A DNA stretch of 64,000 nucleotides. Origin: UBA1444 sp964521625 (lineage in GTDB: Bacteria; Bacillota; Negativicutes; UBA1444). The stretch is from the NCBI GenBank assembly GCA_964521625.1, contig CAZFSM010000002.1, forward strand, positions 62,001 to 126,000, given 5' to 3'. Position numbers and translations under genes: made by a program. Under the pieces are notes generated by a model. The model worked only from the letters and a program-made list of their open reading frames with translations. It did no database searches and was not told the DNA's origin. Positions within the stretch are counted from its first letter, which is position 1. Each line of letters begins with the position of its first letter. Below, piece after piece: positions 1 through 8,910 of this stretch.

Positions 1-1
1 A

Positions 2-877
2 ATGTCGGATGGGACTGGACTCGACCGGTTTGCCGCCAAATTTCCCGAGCGGTTTTTTGATGTCGGGATTGCCGAACAACATGCAGTGACGATGGCCGCA
101 GGTCTGGCATCGCAGGGGAAACGCCCGGTTGTGGCCGTGTATTCGACTTTTTCTCAACGGGCTTTTGACAGCCTGATCCACGACGTCTGTCTGCAGAACC
201 TGCCAGTCATCCTGGCGCTGGATCGCGCCGGACTGGTTGGTGAAGACGGGCCGACGCATCATGGTGCATTTGACCTGTCCTTCTCCCGCATCATTCCCAA
301 CCTAACGGTTATGACGCCAAAGGACGAAGCCGAATTGCGTGATATGCTCTATACCGCTTTGCAGCTGGATGGGCCGGTGTTGTTGCGCTATCCAAGGGGT
401 CGCAGTGATGACGGGTTTAACCTGAGTCAGGAACCCTGCCTGTTACCGGTAGGCAAGGCGGAATGGCTTAGACATGGTGAAGAATTGGTGTTTATGGCTG
501 TTGGAACCATGGTTCAGTCGGCATTGAAAGCAGCCGAGCTTTTGAACCTGAAAGGAATCCAGACCGGCGTAGTGAATGCACGGTTTATCAAGCCATTGGA
601 TACGGACCTGCTACTTCAGGTGGCGAAAACTGCTCGCTGGATTGTAACATTGGAAGAAAACTGCCTGATGGGCGGGTTTGGCTCGTCGGTTCTGGAAGCT
701 TTGAACAGCGCCGGGCTGGCAGGGCCGAAAATTTTACGACTGGGTTTGCCGGACTGTTTTGTTGAGCAGGGGACGCGAGCTGAATTGTTGCATTGTTTGC
801 GGCTGGATCCGGCGGGAATTGCCGAACAGGTTGCAGCTTTTATTGGAGTGGAGTCGCATGGCGCAACAACGGCTTGA
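2..877 (+). CDS. dxs: 1-deoxy-D-xylulose-5-phosphate synthase, C-terminal part
   Basis: Partial gene cut by the left edge of the window. The enzyme condenses pyruvate and glyceraldehyde-3-phosphate with thiamine diphosphate, the first step of the MEP isoprenoid pathway. The visible 291 residues cover the transketolase pyrimidine-binding domain (early residues include FFDVGIAEQHAV, with the catalytic Glu, and DRAGLVGEDGPTHHG) and the C-terminal transketolase domain. The ATG at the edge is an internal Met, since a full Dxs is about 620-640 residues. Its end overlaps the start of tlyA by 20 bases, the usual dxs-tlyA order of Firmicutes. Confidence 0.97.
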   Translation: MSDGTGLDRFAAKFPERFFDVGIAEQHAVTMAAGLASQGKRPVVAVYSTFSQRAFDSLIHDVCLQNLPVILALDRAGLVGEDGPTHHGAFDLSFSRIIPNLTVMTPKDEAELRDMLYTALQLDGPVLLRYPRGRSDDGFNLSQEPCLLPVGKAEWLRHGEELVFMAVGTMVQSALKAAELLNLKGIQTGVVNARFIKPLDTDLLLQVAKTARWIVTLEENCLMGGFGSSVLEALNSAGLAGPKILRLGLPDCFVEQGTRAELLHCLRLDPAGIAEQVAAFIGVESHGATTA

Positions 878-1673
878 CGCTTTGCTGGTCCAGCAGGGGA
901 TCGCTTCCGGCCGCGATCAGGCCAAGGCGTACATCTTGTCAGGGCAAGTGATGGTCGATGGACATCGGGTTGACAAAGCTGGCGCTATGGTAGCGGATAC
1001 TGCCGAGATTATTTTTGCCGGAAAAACAAATCCGTTTGTTAGCCGGGGCGGATTGAAACTGGCCAAGGCATTGGCTGAATTTGCGATTGATTTATCTGGC
1101 CGGCGGGTGTTGGATATGGGGGCTTCTACCGGTGGATTTACCGATTGCGCCCTGCAAAACGGCGCCGCGCAGGTGGTTGCCGTCGATGTCGGGTATGGAC
1201 AACTGGCCTGGAATTTGCGTAACGATTCCAGAGTGAAAGTGCTGGAACGAACTAATGCTCGCTATCTTACGCTGGAAGCGATCGATGGACCGGTGGATTT
1301 TGTCACGGCGGATCTGGCGTTTATTTCGTTGACCAAAGTGTTGCCGGTACTGCCGCCACTGCTGAATGTCGGCGCAGAAGCTGTGGTACTGGTTAAACCG
1401 CAGTTCGAAGCGGGCCGGGACCAGGTCGGCAAAAAGGGCGTGGTTAAAGATCCGGCAGTGCACGAGGCTGTAATTAATCGTATCGCCGAGTTTTCTCAGG
1501 GGTTGGGCCTGATGCCGGTGAATATCAGTTTTTCACCGATCACCGGACCGGAGGGGAATATCGAATATTTGTTGCATCTTGCCGCTACAACCGAAGCGCC
1601 GGTAGATTTTCCGACAAGGGTTAAACAGACGGTGACTGCGGCCCACGATAGTTTGCAACCAATGCGGAGGTAA
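858..1673 (+). CDS. tlyA: TlyA family rRNA (cytidine-2'-O)-methyltransferase
   Basis: Predicted 271-residue S4-domain plus Rossmann methyltransferase that 2'-O-methylates cytidines in 16S/23S rRNA. The N-terminal S4 RNA-binding domain occupies about residues 3-60 (RLDALLVQQGIASGRDQAKA), and the SAM-binding segment is VLDMGASTGGFTDCALQNGA near residue 85. The ATG at 858 is chosen because GGAGTGGAG lies just upstream and the protein starts MAQQRLDALL as in the family; the frame is open further upstream inside dxs. It is translationally linked to dxs and followed 4 bases later by nadK. Family members are sometimes annotated as hemolysins, but the RNA methyltransferase role fits the domains. Confidence 0.95.
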   Translation: MAQQRLDALLVQQGIASGRDQAKAYILSGQVMVDGHRVDKAGAMVADTAEIIFAGKTNPFVSRGGLKLAKALAEFAIDLSGRRVLDMGASTGGFTDCALQNGAAQVVAVDVGYGQLAWNLRNDSRVKVLERTNARYLTLEAIDGPVDFVTADLAFISLTKVLPVLPPLLNVGAEAVVLVKPQFEAGRDQVGKKGVVKDPAVHEAVINRIAEFSQGLGLMPVNISFSPITGPEGNIEYLLHLAATTEAPVDFPTRVKQTVTAAHDSLQPMRR

Positions 1674-1677
1674 TATC

Positions 1678-2547
1678 TTGTTCACAGTTGGTTTGTTTCC
1701 CAATACGAAAAAACATACAGTCGCACCGATTTTGGAGTGGATCATCCAATTTTTACAGGAAAAGAAAGTGCCGGTGGTGATGCCTGAAGAAGCGGCGGCG
1801 GCAATGAATCGCCCGGAACTTGGCTGCAGCCGGGAACTTTTGACCGAGGTGGTGACGGTCGCCTTAACGTTGGGCGGCGATGGCACATTATTGAGCACGA
1901 CCCGCGAGCTGGCGCCGCATGGAATCGCTGTTTGCGGCATAAATATGGGCCAACTGGGTTTTTTGACAGAAATTGAACTGGCCAATTTGACGCCGTGCCT
2001 GGAAAAACTCATCAGCGGCGAATACTATATTGAAGAACGACAAATGCTGGATGCGGCGATTATCCGGGATAATGAGCAGATAGTAGTCGCTTCTTCCCTG
2101 AATGATGTCGTGGTTGCCAAAGGTGGGTTTTCCCGCATGATCCGGCTCAAACTTTTCATTGATGGTCATCTGACAGCCAATTATCCTGCCGATGGACTGA
2201 TTGTGGCCACCTCAACCGGATCGACCGGCTATTCCCTGTCGGCCGGCGGCCCCATTGTGAGTCCGGCGCTAAGGGTGACTGTGATCACGCCGATTTGTCC
2301 GCACAGTCTCAATACGCGGTCTTTGATTGTATCCGACAAGGAAGAAGTGCGAATTGAACCGCAGGCCACGCATGACGATATTGTGCTGACGGTTGATGGG
2401 CAAACGGTATACAATCTAAAGAGCGGCGATAAAATTGTTGTAAGCCGCTCGCCGTTCCGGGCTCGTTTTGCCAAGTTTGTCGGCAGTAGCTATTATGACT
2501 CGCTGTGGACCAAACTGCGACGGAGCGACCCCGATGATCCCGTCTAA
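1678..2547 (+). CDS. nadK: NAD kinase
   Basis: ATP-dependent phosphorylation of NAD to NADP in the cytoplasm. It has 289 residues, the usual length. Characteristic motifs are LGGDGTLL near residue 66 (GGDG motif), the NDVVV segment, and TSTGSTGYSLSAGGP around residues 178-192, all hallmarks of the ATP-NAD kinase family. The start is TTG, placed after a GCGGAGG ribosome site at about 1664-1670; no ATG lies in a suitable place. The end overlaps the next gene (mnmM) by 14 bases, which points to one operon with tlyA, mnmM, argR and recN. Confidence 0.96.
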   Translation: MFTVGLFPNTKKHTVAPILEWIIQFLQEKKVPVVMPEEAAAAMNRPELGCSRELLTEVVTVALTLGGDGTLLSTTRELAPHGIAVCGINMGQLGFLTEIELANLTPCLEKLISGEYYIEERQMLDAAIIRDNEQIVVASSLNDVVVAKGGFSRMIRLKLFIDGHLTANYPADGLIVATSTGSTGYSLSAGGPIVSPALRVTVITPICPHSLNTRSLIVSDKEEVRIEPQATHDDIVLTVDGQTVYNLKSGDKIVVSRSPFRARFAKFVGSSYYDSLWTKLRRSDPDDPV

Positions 2548-3127
2548 TGCATTGATGGCGGCGCGTCAGTTTTTGGCGGCTGTATTGCCAAATTCCCGCT
2601 GTGTTGTAGATGCTACAGCCGGCAATGGCAACGACACCTTGTTTCTATGCCAACAAACGCCAACCGATTGCCGGGTTGTGGCCGTGGATATCCAATTGGC
2701 GGCGATCCAGTCCGCTACAGAATTGATTGCCAGACATGGCTATCTGGAAAAGGTCCGCTGGATTCATGCTGATCATGCGCATCTGAGTGAACATGTTGAC
2801 GGCCCGGTTGACGCTGCGGTATTTAATTTGGGTTATCTGCCAGGTCAAGACCACTCAATTACTACCGACCCTGTCTCCATTGGCCCTGCGTTAAAGGGGC
2901 TGATCAACTTGTTGGCTCCGGGCGGTCGTATTACGCTGGTTGCTTATCCGGGTCATGGACCAGGCCAAGCTGAAATAGAATTTCTTGAAACAACTTTATC
3001 CCAGTATCCGCAGCAGCAGTTTATCGTGGCGCGGTTAAATTTTATCAACCAATGCAATAATCCAGCGATCCTCTATACTATTGGCAAAGCGAGGGGGAAT
3101 CCACATGAAAATTCATCGGCAAATTAA
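2534..3127 (+). CDS. mnmM: class I SAM methyltransferase, YtqB/MnmM family
   Basis: Small 197-residue Rossmann methyltransferase of the YtqB family, recently linked to the last methyl transfer of mnm5s2U34 synthesis in tRNA of Gram-positive bacteria. Visible are the SAM loop VVDATAGNGNDTLFL near residue 23 and the NLGYLPGQDH segment near residue 97 typical of the family. The ATG at 2534 (MIPSNALMAARQ) follows GGAGCGACC and fits the family start better than the longer open frame inside nadK. It overlaps nadK by 14 bases and argR by 23. The symbol follows family assignment, not an experiment in this organism. Confidence 0.82.
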   Translation: MIPSNALMAARQFLAAVLPNSRCVVDATAGNGNDTLFLCQQTPTDCRVVAVDIQLAAIQSATELIARHGYLEKVRWIHADHAHLSEHVDGPVDAAVFNLGYLPGQDHSITTDPVSIGPALKGLINLLAPGGRITLVAYPGHGPGQAEIEFLETTLSQYPQQQFIVARLNFINQCNNPAILYTIGKARGNPHENSSAN

Positions 3128-3554
3128 AGTCAAAGAACTCGTAGAACGTCTGGTGATCCGGACCCAGGACGAATTGGCGGATGCCCTGCGCAGTGAAGGC
3201 ATCGATGTGACGCAGGCGACTGTGTCCAGGGATATCAAGGAAATGATGCTGGTCAAGGTTCCTACCGGAGACGGCGGCCATCGTTATGCTTTTCCGTCCG
3301 AACACAGTATAACGGTTTCTGTGGCCCGGTTGGAAAAGACCTTTCAGGATTCGGTGCTGACCATCAACAGTAGCGGCAATATCGTCGTTCTCAGGACATT
3401 GCCGGGAACAGCTCAGGCGGTGGCTTATGTGCTGGACAATATCCGTTGGGCGGAAATCATCGGCACCGTAGCTGGCGATGATACGATTTTCATTGTGGTC
3501 AAGCCGGAAAAAGATGTCTATAAAGTTGTGGAACGTTTTGAGTCCATGATGTAG
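3105..3554 (+). CDS. argR: arginine repressor ArgR/AhrC
   Basis: Hexameric arginine-sensing transcription factor that represses arginine biosynthesis and activates catabolism. It has 149 residues: a winged helix N-terminal domain (about 1-70, with the recognition region GIDVTQATVSRDIKEM) and a C-terminal oligomerisation/arginine domain carrying GTVAGDDTIFIV. The ATG at 3105 has GAGGGGG five bases upstream and gives the expected length. It sits between mnmM and recN, the conserved position in Bacillus and Clostridia, where argR and recN are often cotranscribed. No arginine genes occur in this window. Confidence 0.96.
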   Translation: MKIHRQIKVKELVERLVIRTQDELADALRSEGIDVTQATVSRDIKEMMLVKVPTGDGGHRYAFPSEHSITVSVARLEKTFQDSVLTINSSGNIVVLRTLPGTAQAVAYVLDNIRWAEIIGTVAGDDTIFIVVKPEKDVYKVVERFESMM

Positions 3555-3565
3555 AGGCGATTCAA

Positions 3566-5278
3566 TTGTTGCAATTATTAAAAGTCCTCAATTTCGCATT
3601 AATTGAACAGGCGGAAATCGAATTTTACACAGGCTTTAATGTATTGACCGGCGAGACCGGAGCAGGCAAGTCGATGGTTGTTGATGCCCTGAGCGTAGTG
3701 CTGGGCGGACGGTCGTCGGTTGAAATGGTCCGTAGTGGCTGCGAACAGTTTCGGATTGATGCGGTGTTTGAATTGCGGCAACACAAATCGCTGCAGGCAT
3801 TGCTAACGGAACAGGCGATTCCGCAGGAAGTTGACGGACTGTTGTTTCTTAGCCGATCTGTATCTCGTCAAGGCAAGAATACCGTAACAGTGAATGGCAC
3901 GCCAGCGCCATTGTCTTTGCTGCGCACAATCGGCGACTTGTTGCTCGATATGCACGGGCAACATGAAAACCAGGCTTTGCTGCGACCGGAATCCTATCTG
4001 GGGCTGCTCGACGGAGCGGATGTCGAGGTCGCCCCGTTGCTGGCTGCCTACCAGGCCAGCTACGATGCGTGGCGGCAGACCAAAGAGAAGATTGCTGAAA
4101 TTGATCGCGATGAACGGCAACGCGCTCAACGGCTGGATATGTTGCAGTGGCAGATTGGTGAAATTGAGACGGCCAGGCTTAAAGAAGCGGAGGAAACTGA
4201 GCTGCCGACGCAAGTTTCCCTGCTGGCCCATGCGGAAAAAATCAGCGCAGCGGTCGGCGCGGCCTGGGCTGGACTGTCTGACGGCGATGAGCGGGAAAAA
4301 GGCGCGATTACGATTTTACAGGAATGCCGACGTCATCTGGACAATGCGGCTCGTTTTGACTCGTCACTGTCGCAATATGCCGGACAAATTGGTCAGATCG
4401 TGGTTCAGCTTGATGACCTGGCGCCGGAACTGCGGGACTATCTGGATCAGGTAGAGTACGATCCGGCCAAATTGTCCCGTCTGCAGGACCGGTTGGATTT
4501 GATTCATCGATTAAAACAAAAGTATGGCGGTTCTGTGGCGGAAGTGCTTGAGTATGCGCAGCGCGCCAGCGCGGAAGTTGCGGAGCTGGCATGTCATGAT
4601 GAGATCCTGCAGGATTTGCGAAAACAGTTGCAGCGGCAGGAGAATGACCTGCAGGCCAAAGCGGTGGCCTTGAGTGACCAACGAAACAAATCCGCACTGA
4701 TGATGGGGCGGCTGGTTGAAACCTATCTGCAGGAGCTGGGGATGCCCGGCGGCAAATTCAGCGTGCTGCTGGAGACGGTGGAGAAATTTTCGCCCACGGG
4801 ACGAGATTCGATTCTGTTTGAGTTTTCCGCTAACCCGGGCGAAGAGCTTCGTCCCTTGGCAAAAGTTGCATCCGGCGGCGAGCTTTCCCGAGTGGCGCTG
4901 GCGATCAAGACGGTATGTTCCCGCAACGACGGAGCGCAAGTGATGGTGTTTGACGAGATCGACGCCGGGGTGGGCGGGCATACGGCCCGAAAAGTGGCGG
5001 AAAATATTGCACGGGTGGCCTGGCAGAAGCAAGTGCTCTGCATCACGCATCTGCCGCAGATCGCCTCGATGGCGGATCGGCACATTCATATCGAAAAGAA
5101 GCCGGTGGGCGAACGCACGCAGACTTTCGTGCGGGTATTGCCGGAGACGGAGCGACTAAATGAACTGGCCCGGATGATCGGCGGCGATCCGATCACTAAA
5201 GCAGGGCTGGAAAATGCGGCGGAGATGGTGCGAACGGCGGCTGAGTTTAAACAGGCGATGCAGCCAGGCGCCAGATAA
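3566..5278 (+). CDS. recN: DNA repair protein RecN
   Basis: SMC-like ATPase of double-strand break repair, 570 residues, the normal length. Walker A GETGAGKS is at residues 29-36, a long coiled-coil middle section rich in Glu, Gln and Arg spans about 160-370, and the ABC signature SGGELSR plus Walker B VFDEIDAGVGG are in the C-terminal third. The start codon is TTG at 3566, 11 bases after argR, preceded by AGAGGCGA. RecN is loaded at broken ends and bridges DNA. Its place after argR suggests cotranscription with the upstream operon. Confidence 0.97.
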   Translation: MLQLLKVLNFALIEQAEIEFYTGFNVLTGETGAGKSMVVDALSVVLGGRSSVEMVRSGCEQFRIDAVFELRQHKSLQALLTEQAIPQEVDGLLFLSRSVSRQGKNTVTVNGTPAPLSLLRTIGDLLLDMHGQHENQALLRPESYLGLLDGADVEVAPLLAAYQASYDAWRQTKEKIAEIDRDERQRAQRLDMLQWQIGEIETARLKEAEETELPTQVSLLAHAEKISAAVGAAWAGLSDGDEREKGAITILQECRRHLDNAARFDSSLSQYAGQIGQIVVQLDDLAPELRDYLDQVEYDPAKLSRLQDRLDLIHRLKQKYGGSVAEVLEYAQRASAEVAELACHDEILQDLRKQLQRQENDLQAKAVALSDQRNKSALMMGRLVETYLQELGMPGGKFSVLLETVEKFSPTGRDSILFEFSANPGEELRPLAKVASGGELSRVALAIKTVCSRNDGAQVMVFDEIDAGVGGHTARKVAENIARVAWQKQVLCITHLPQIASMADRHIHIEKKPVGERTQTFVRVLPETERLNELARMIGGDPITKAGLENAAEMVRTAAEFKQAMQPGAR

Positions 5279-5318
5279 ATAATTGAACAAAAAGACATGA
5301 GTGAGTGGAGGCGGAACC

Positions 5319-6392
5319 ATGAAAAAAAAGTATCGTGTATTGGCAATCAATCCCGGTTCGACTTCAACAAAAATAGCCCTGTACGAAGAGACCCACTGTC
5401 TGTTTGAAGAAGTGATCCGGCATAGTAAGGAAGAATTGAGTCCGTTTGCTGATATTTATGCCCAGTATGACTATCGTCGGAATTTGGTGGAACAGGCGCT
5501 GGTACGCCATGGGTTTTCTCTTGACGATCTGCATGCCGTAGTCGGCCGCGGTGGTGCTTTGAAACCAATTCCCGGCGGAACTTACGCCGTGAATCAGACG
5601 ATGATCTATGATCTGCAGCATCGGGTGCAGACGCATCACGCCTCTAATCTGGGCGGACTGATCGCCAAGGGAATTGCCGATCATGCGGGACTGCCATCTT
5701 TCATAGTGGACCCGGTCTGCGTCGATGAACTGGAGCCGATCGCCCGGTTGAGCGGCTGGCCGGAGATGCCTAATCGCAGCATTTTTCATGCCCTGAACCT
5801 GAAAGCCACGGCGCGAAAAGCGGCGAAAGAGCTAGGCAAATCTTTTGATGAGACAACGCTGATTATGGGGCACCTGGGCGGTGGAATTTCGGTGGCGGTC
5901 CAGCAAAATGGCAGAATGATCGATGTGACCAATCCAATGGACGGCGGGCCTTTTTCGCCGGAACGGACCGGCAATTTGCCGCTGAGCCCACTGGTGGACC
6001 TTTGCTATTCCGGTAAATATACCAGGCAGGAAATGATCCGCAAAATGATTGGCACGGGTGGCCTGATTGCCCATCTCGGGACTGACGATGCCCGGGAAGT
6101 GGAACGGCGGATCGATGAAGGCGATGAACAAGCGGAATTGGTGTATAAAGCGATGGCTTACCAGATCGCCAAATCCATCGCGGCTATGACAACGGTGGTC
6201 AACGGTGAATTTGACGCGATTGTGCTGACAGGCGGGCTGGCTTATTCGCGCCGATTGGTCGGCTGGATCAATGAACGGGTTAAATTCATGGGAAAAGTCC
6301 TGATTTATCCAGGCGAGGATGAACTGCTGGCTTTGTCGGAAGGTGCGCTGCGCGTGCTGCATAAAGAAGAAGCGGCCAGGATTTTCGAATAG
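5319..6392 (+). CDS. buk: butyrate kinase (or branched-chain acyl kinase)
   Basis: Acetokinase-family enzyme of 357 residues that makes butyrate and ATP from butyryl phosphate and ADP, or the branched-chain equivalents. Features are AINPGSTSTKIALYE at residues 9-23 (first phosphate loop), VDPVCVDEL, MGHLGGGISVAVQQNGRM and the C-terminal LTGGLAYS nucleotide motif. The ATG at 5319 follows GTGGAGGCGG. No phosphotransbutyrylase (ptb) or acyl-CoA dehydrogenase gene is next to it, which is unusual because ptb-buk are commonly paired; isobutyrate or 2-methylbutyrate could be the real substrate. It is followed 11 bases later by a P-loop ATPase. Confidence 0.94.
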   Translation: MKKKYRVLAINPGSTSTKIALYEETHCLFEEVIRHSKEELSPFADIYAQYDYRRNLVEQALVRHGFSLDDLHAVVGRGGALKPIPGGTYAVNQTMIYDLQHRVQTHHASNLGGLIAKGIADHAGLPSFIVDPVCVDELEPIARLSGWPEMPNRSIFHALNLKATARKAAKELGKSFDETTLIMGHLGGGISVAVQQNGRMIDVTNPMDGGPFSPERTGNLPLSPLVDLCYSGKYTRQEMIRKMIGTGGLIAHLGTDDAREVERRIDEGDEQAELVYKAMAYQIAKSIAAMTTVVNGEFDAIVLTGGLAYSRRLVGWINERVKFMGKVLIYPGEDELLALSEGALRVLHKEEAARIFE

Positions 6393-6403
6393 GGGAGTGC
6401 ATT

Positions 6404-7111
6404 GTGGATTTTGATCTTCAGGAGTTTCGTGCGATTGAAGAGACCAAACCGCGGATCAAAGTGCTGGTGGGCGAGTTTGGCAGCGGTAAGACCGAACTGG
6501 CGGTGACGTTAGCTTCATATATGCAACAGTCAGGTATGGCTGCCGCTGTCGTTGACATGGACTTGGTCAAGCCCTGTTTTCGCACACGGGAACACAAGGC
6601 GCGACTGGAAGCGCAGGGCGTCACGGTGGTGGCGCCGCCGGTGAAACTTGCGCACGCCGACCTGCCGGTCATGCCGCCGGATGTGACCCGCGTGCTGCTG
6701 AGCCCCGAGTATCGAGTAGTCATGGATGTCGGCGGCGCCAAAGCCGCGATTGTGCTCGGCCAAATGCGTGATCGCATTCGCCAGAACGGCGCTGAAATCC
6801 TGATGGTGGTGAATATTTGCCGGCCATTTTCGGCGACGGTGGCGGATATCGTTGCGGCGATCGCCAATATTGAAGCGGCATCAGGTTTGGCTGTGACGGG
6901 TTTGGTCAGCAATACCAATCTCGGTGCGGAGACGACTGTAGAACAGGTGATGGACGGATTGCATATGACACGGCAGGTGTCGGCTGTCAAGGGGCTGCCG
7001 TTACGCTGGCTGGTTCTGCCAGCCTGGTTGTTCGGCAAAGTGTCGGTTGATGAGCCGGTATTGCCGCTGCAACCGATGACGCAATACCCATGGGACGATA
7101 TAGCGGACTAA
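6404..7111 (+). CDS. P-loop ATPase of CobQ/MinD-like type, unknown role
   Basis: 235-residue protein with a P-loop at residues 23-31 (GEFGSGKTE), a deviant-looking second motif VDMDLVKPCFR near residue 50 and a Walker B-like VVMDVGGAK near 105, resembling SIMIBI-class ATPases (MinD, CobB/CobQ, HypB). There is no membrane segment or signal peptide. The start is GTG at 6404 after GGGGAGTG. It is closely coupled to butyrate kinase (11 bases) and followed by a hairpin terminator, so the two form the end of a transcription unit. A function in maturing or activating an acyl-CoA or acyl-phosphate enzyme is possible but only a guess. Confidence 0.75.
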   Translation: MDFDLQEFRAIEETKPRIKVLVGEFGSGKTELAVTLASYMQQSGMAAAVVDMDLVKPCFRTREHKARLEAQGVTVVAPPVKLAHADLPVMPPDVTRVLLSPEYRVVMDVGGAKAAIVLGQMRDRIRQNGAEILMVVNICRPFSATVADIVAAIANIEAASGLAVTGLVSNTNLGAETTVEQVMDGLHMTRQVSAVKGLPLRWLVLPAWLFGKVSVDEPVLPLQPMTQYPWDDIAD

Positions 7112-7114
7112 ACT

Positions 7115-7143
7115 GACGCGACCTCTGCGGGTCGTGTCTTTCT
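7115..7143 (+). terminator. hairpin terminator after the P-loop ATPase gene
   Basis: Arms 7115-7123 (GACGCGACC) and 7130-7138 (GGTCGTGTC) form a nine-pair stem with one G-T pair and a six-base loop, followed by a short T-rich run (TTTCT). It lies four bases after the stop codon. The T tract is weak, so termination may be partial. Confidence 0.6.
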
Positions 7144-7181
7144 ATGCATGTCAATTCAAGGCTGATGAAGGGAAGAGTTGA

Positions 7182-7718
7182 ATGGATGAGAATCTGAAGG
7201 AGACTTTTGTTTCCGCTGAACGATTGTATGAGGGCAAAGTGATCAGTCTACGCCGCGATATGGTGCTCTTGCCCAACGGCAGGGAAGCATCTCGGGAAAT
7301 CGTCGAGCATCCGGGCGCGATCGCAGTCGTTCCTCTGCTGCCGGATGGCAGGATTGTGATGGTCAGGCAGTTTCGGCATCCAGTCGGGCAAGTGCTGCTG
7401 GAAATTCCGGCTGGCAAGTTGGCGCCCGGTGAAGATCCCGACGAATGTGCCCGGCGTGAACTGGAAGAGGAGACAGGGTATCTGGCAGGAACACTCGAGC
7501 GCAAAGCCTCGATCTTCACCGCGCCGGGGTTTACCGATGAAGTCATTCACATATATATTGCCGGCGAATTGCAAAAAACGGCAGTGAATCCGGATGAGGA
7601 CGAATTTCTCGACATCATCGCATATGAACGGCAAGAAATCAAACAGATGATCCAGTCGGGAGTCATTTGTGACGCCAAAACCATCGCCGGGTTTTATCTG
7701 CTGCAGGAAACAAAATGA
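7182..7718 (+). CDS. nudF: Nudix hydrolase, ADP-ribose pyrophosphatase type
   Basis: 178-residue Nudix protein; family members split ADP-ribose to AMP and ribose-5-phosphate and act on related nucleoside diphosphate sugars. The Nudix box spans residues 78-100 (starts GKLAPGE, ends RELEEETGY) with all conserved Glu residues, and the family's PLLPDGRIVMVRQFR strand precedes it. The start ATG at 7182 follows GGGAAGAG. The gene ends with a 4-base ATGA overlap into the endonuclease Q-like gene, so a nucleotide-cleaning and a DNA-repair function are cotranslated. Confidence 0.92.
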   Translation: MDENLKETFVSAERLYEGKVISLRRDMVLLPNGREASREIVEHPGAIAVVPLLPDGRIVMVRQFRHPVGQVLLEIPAGKLAPGEDPDECARRELEEETGYLAGTLERKASIFTAPGFTDEVIHIYIAGELQKTAVNPDEDEFLDIIAYERQEIKQMIQSGVICDAKTIAGFYLLQETK

Positions 7719-8899
7719 ACCGTTATTTCGCCGATTTTCACATTCATGTCGGCATCAGTGAAACCGGTCAATGGGTGAAGATTCCCACTTCTCGCAACCT
7801 GACGGTGCGGACAATTCTGGATACCGCATTACAACGTAAGGGTCTGCAGATTGTCGCCATTGTCGACGCCATGTCGCCATGGGTCCAACAGGATATCCAG
7901 CGTTTGGTTGATGCAGGCAGCCTGACCCTGCAATCAGGCGGCGGCTATCGGTACCATAATGGCGTTACTTTGTTGCTTGGCGCTGAGATTGAAACTTGCG
8001 AAGCAGTTGGCGGCATGTGCCACTCATTGCTGTATTTGCCGGACTTGCCTGCGATGCAGGCGTTGTCGCGTGAAATGTCACAACATATCCGTAACATTGG
8101 ACTCAGTTCACAAAATGCTCACATGCCATTGCGGCAGCTAGCCGGAATTGCGCGTTCGCATGAAGCGCTGTTTGTACCGGCGCATGCCTTTACACCGCAT
8201 AAAAGCCTGTACGGCGCGTGTACCAACCAAATGGCCGCCGTGCTTTCGGAAATCGATATTGCCGGAATTTCGGCGATTGAGTTGGGATTATCTGCTGATA
8301 CGGCGATGGCGGATCGGATCCGTGAATTGTGGGGCTTTGAATTTTTAACCAACTCTGATGCTCATTCACCGGAAAAAATCGGCCGCGAATACAATTTGTT
8401 GGAACTGGCGGCGCCAAGTTATGCTGAGTGCGCGTTGGCCTTCAAAAGACAGAATAGACGGCGTGTGCTGGAAAATTTCGGCCTGGACCCGCGGTTGGGC
8501 AAATATCACCACAGTTGCTGCCAGCAGTGTGAAACGATTTTTGCCGCAACGATGAATGCACCATTGTGCCCGAATTGCGGCTGCAAAAAACTGATTAAAG
8601 GGGTCGCGGACCGCATCGAGGAGATCGCCGATGCGCCGACAGACCTTCATCCGCCGACACGACCGACTTACCGCTATCAGGCGCCGCTGCATATGTTGCC
8701 GGGGTTGGGCAGCAAAACACTCGATAAATTGGTGAATGAACTGGGAACGGAAATGGAATTGATTCATGCGATATCGTTGGCGGAAATCGAGCGCGTCGGC
8801 GGTCGTCGGGCAGCTTTGGCGATTGCCGCTGTTCGGACGGGGACTGCAACCGTACAAAGTGGTGGTGGCGGAACTTATGGCAAAGTCGGTTTGCCGTGA
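7715..8899 (+). CDS. endonuclease Q-like PHP-domain protein
   Basis: 394-residue protein. The N-terminal PHP phosphoesterase domain has DFHIHVG (residues 8-14), internal His residues (PAHAFTPHKS) and SDAHS near 213 as metal ligands. It is followed by a Cys4 zinc finger (CCQQC ... CPNCGC, about residues 267-291) and a C-terminal helix-hairpin-helix-like segment (LPGLGSKTLDKL). This architecture matches archaeal and Bacillus EndoQ (YqxK), which nicks DNA 5' to deaminated bases and abasic sites. Assignment rests on family resemblance. It overlaps nudF by 4 bases and is followed by xerD 11 bases later. Confidence 0.85.
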   Translation: MNRYFADFHIHVGISETGQWVKIPTSRNLTVRTILDTALQRKGLQIVAIVDAMSPWVQQDIQRLVDAGSLTLQSGGGYRYHNGVTLLLGAEIETCEAVGGMCHSLLYLPDLPAMQALSREMSQHIRNIGLSSQNAHMPLRQLAGIARSHEALFVPAHAFTPHKSLYGACTNQMAAVLSEIDIAGISAIELGLSADTAMADRIRELWGFEFLTNSDAHSPEKIGREYNLLELAAPSYAECALAFKRQNRRRVLENFGLDPRLGKYHHSCCQQCETIFAATMNAPLCPNCGCKKLIKGVADRIEEIADAPTDLHPPTRPTYRYQAPLHMLPGLGSKTLDKLVNELGTEMELIHAISLAEIERVGGRRAALAIAAVRTGTATVQSGGGGTYGKVGLP

Positions 8900-8910
8900 A
8901 CGGAGGCCCC

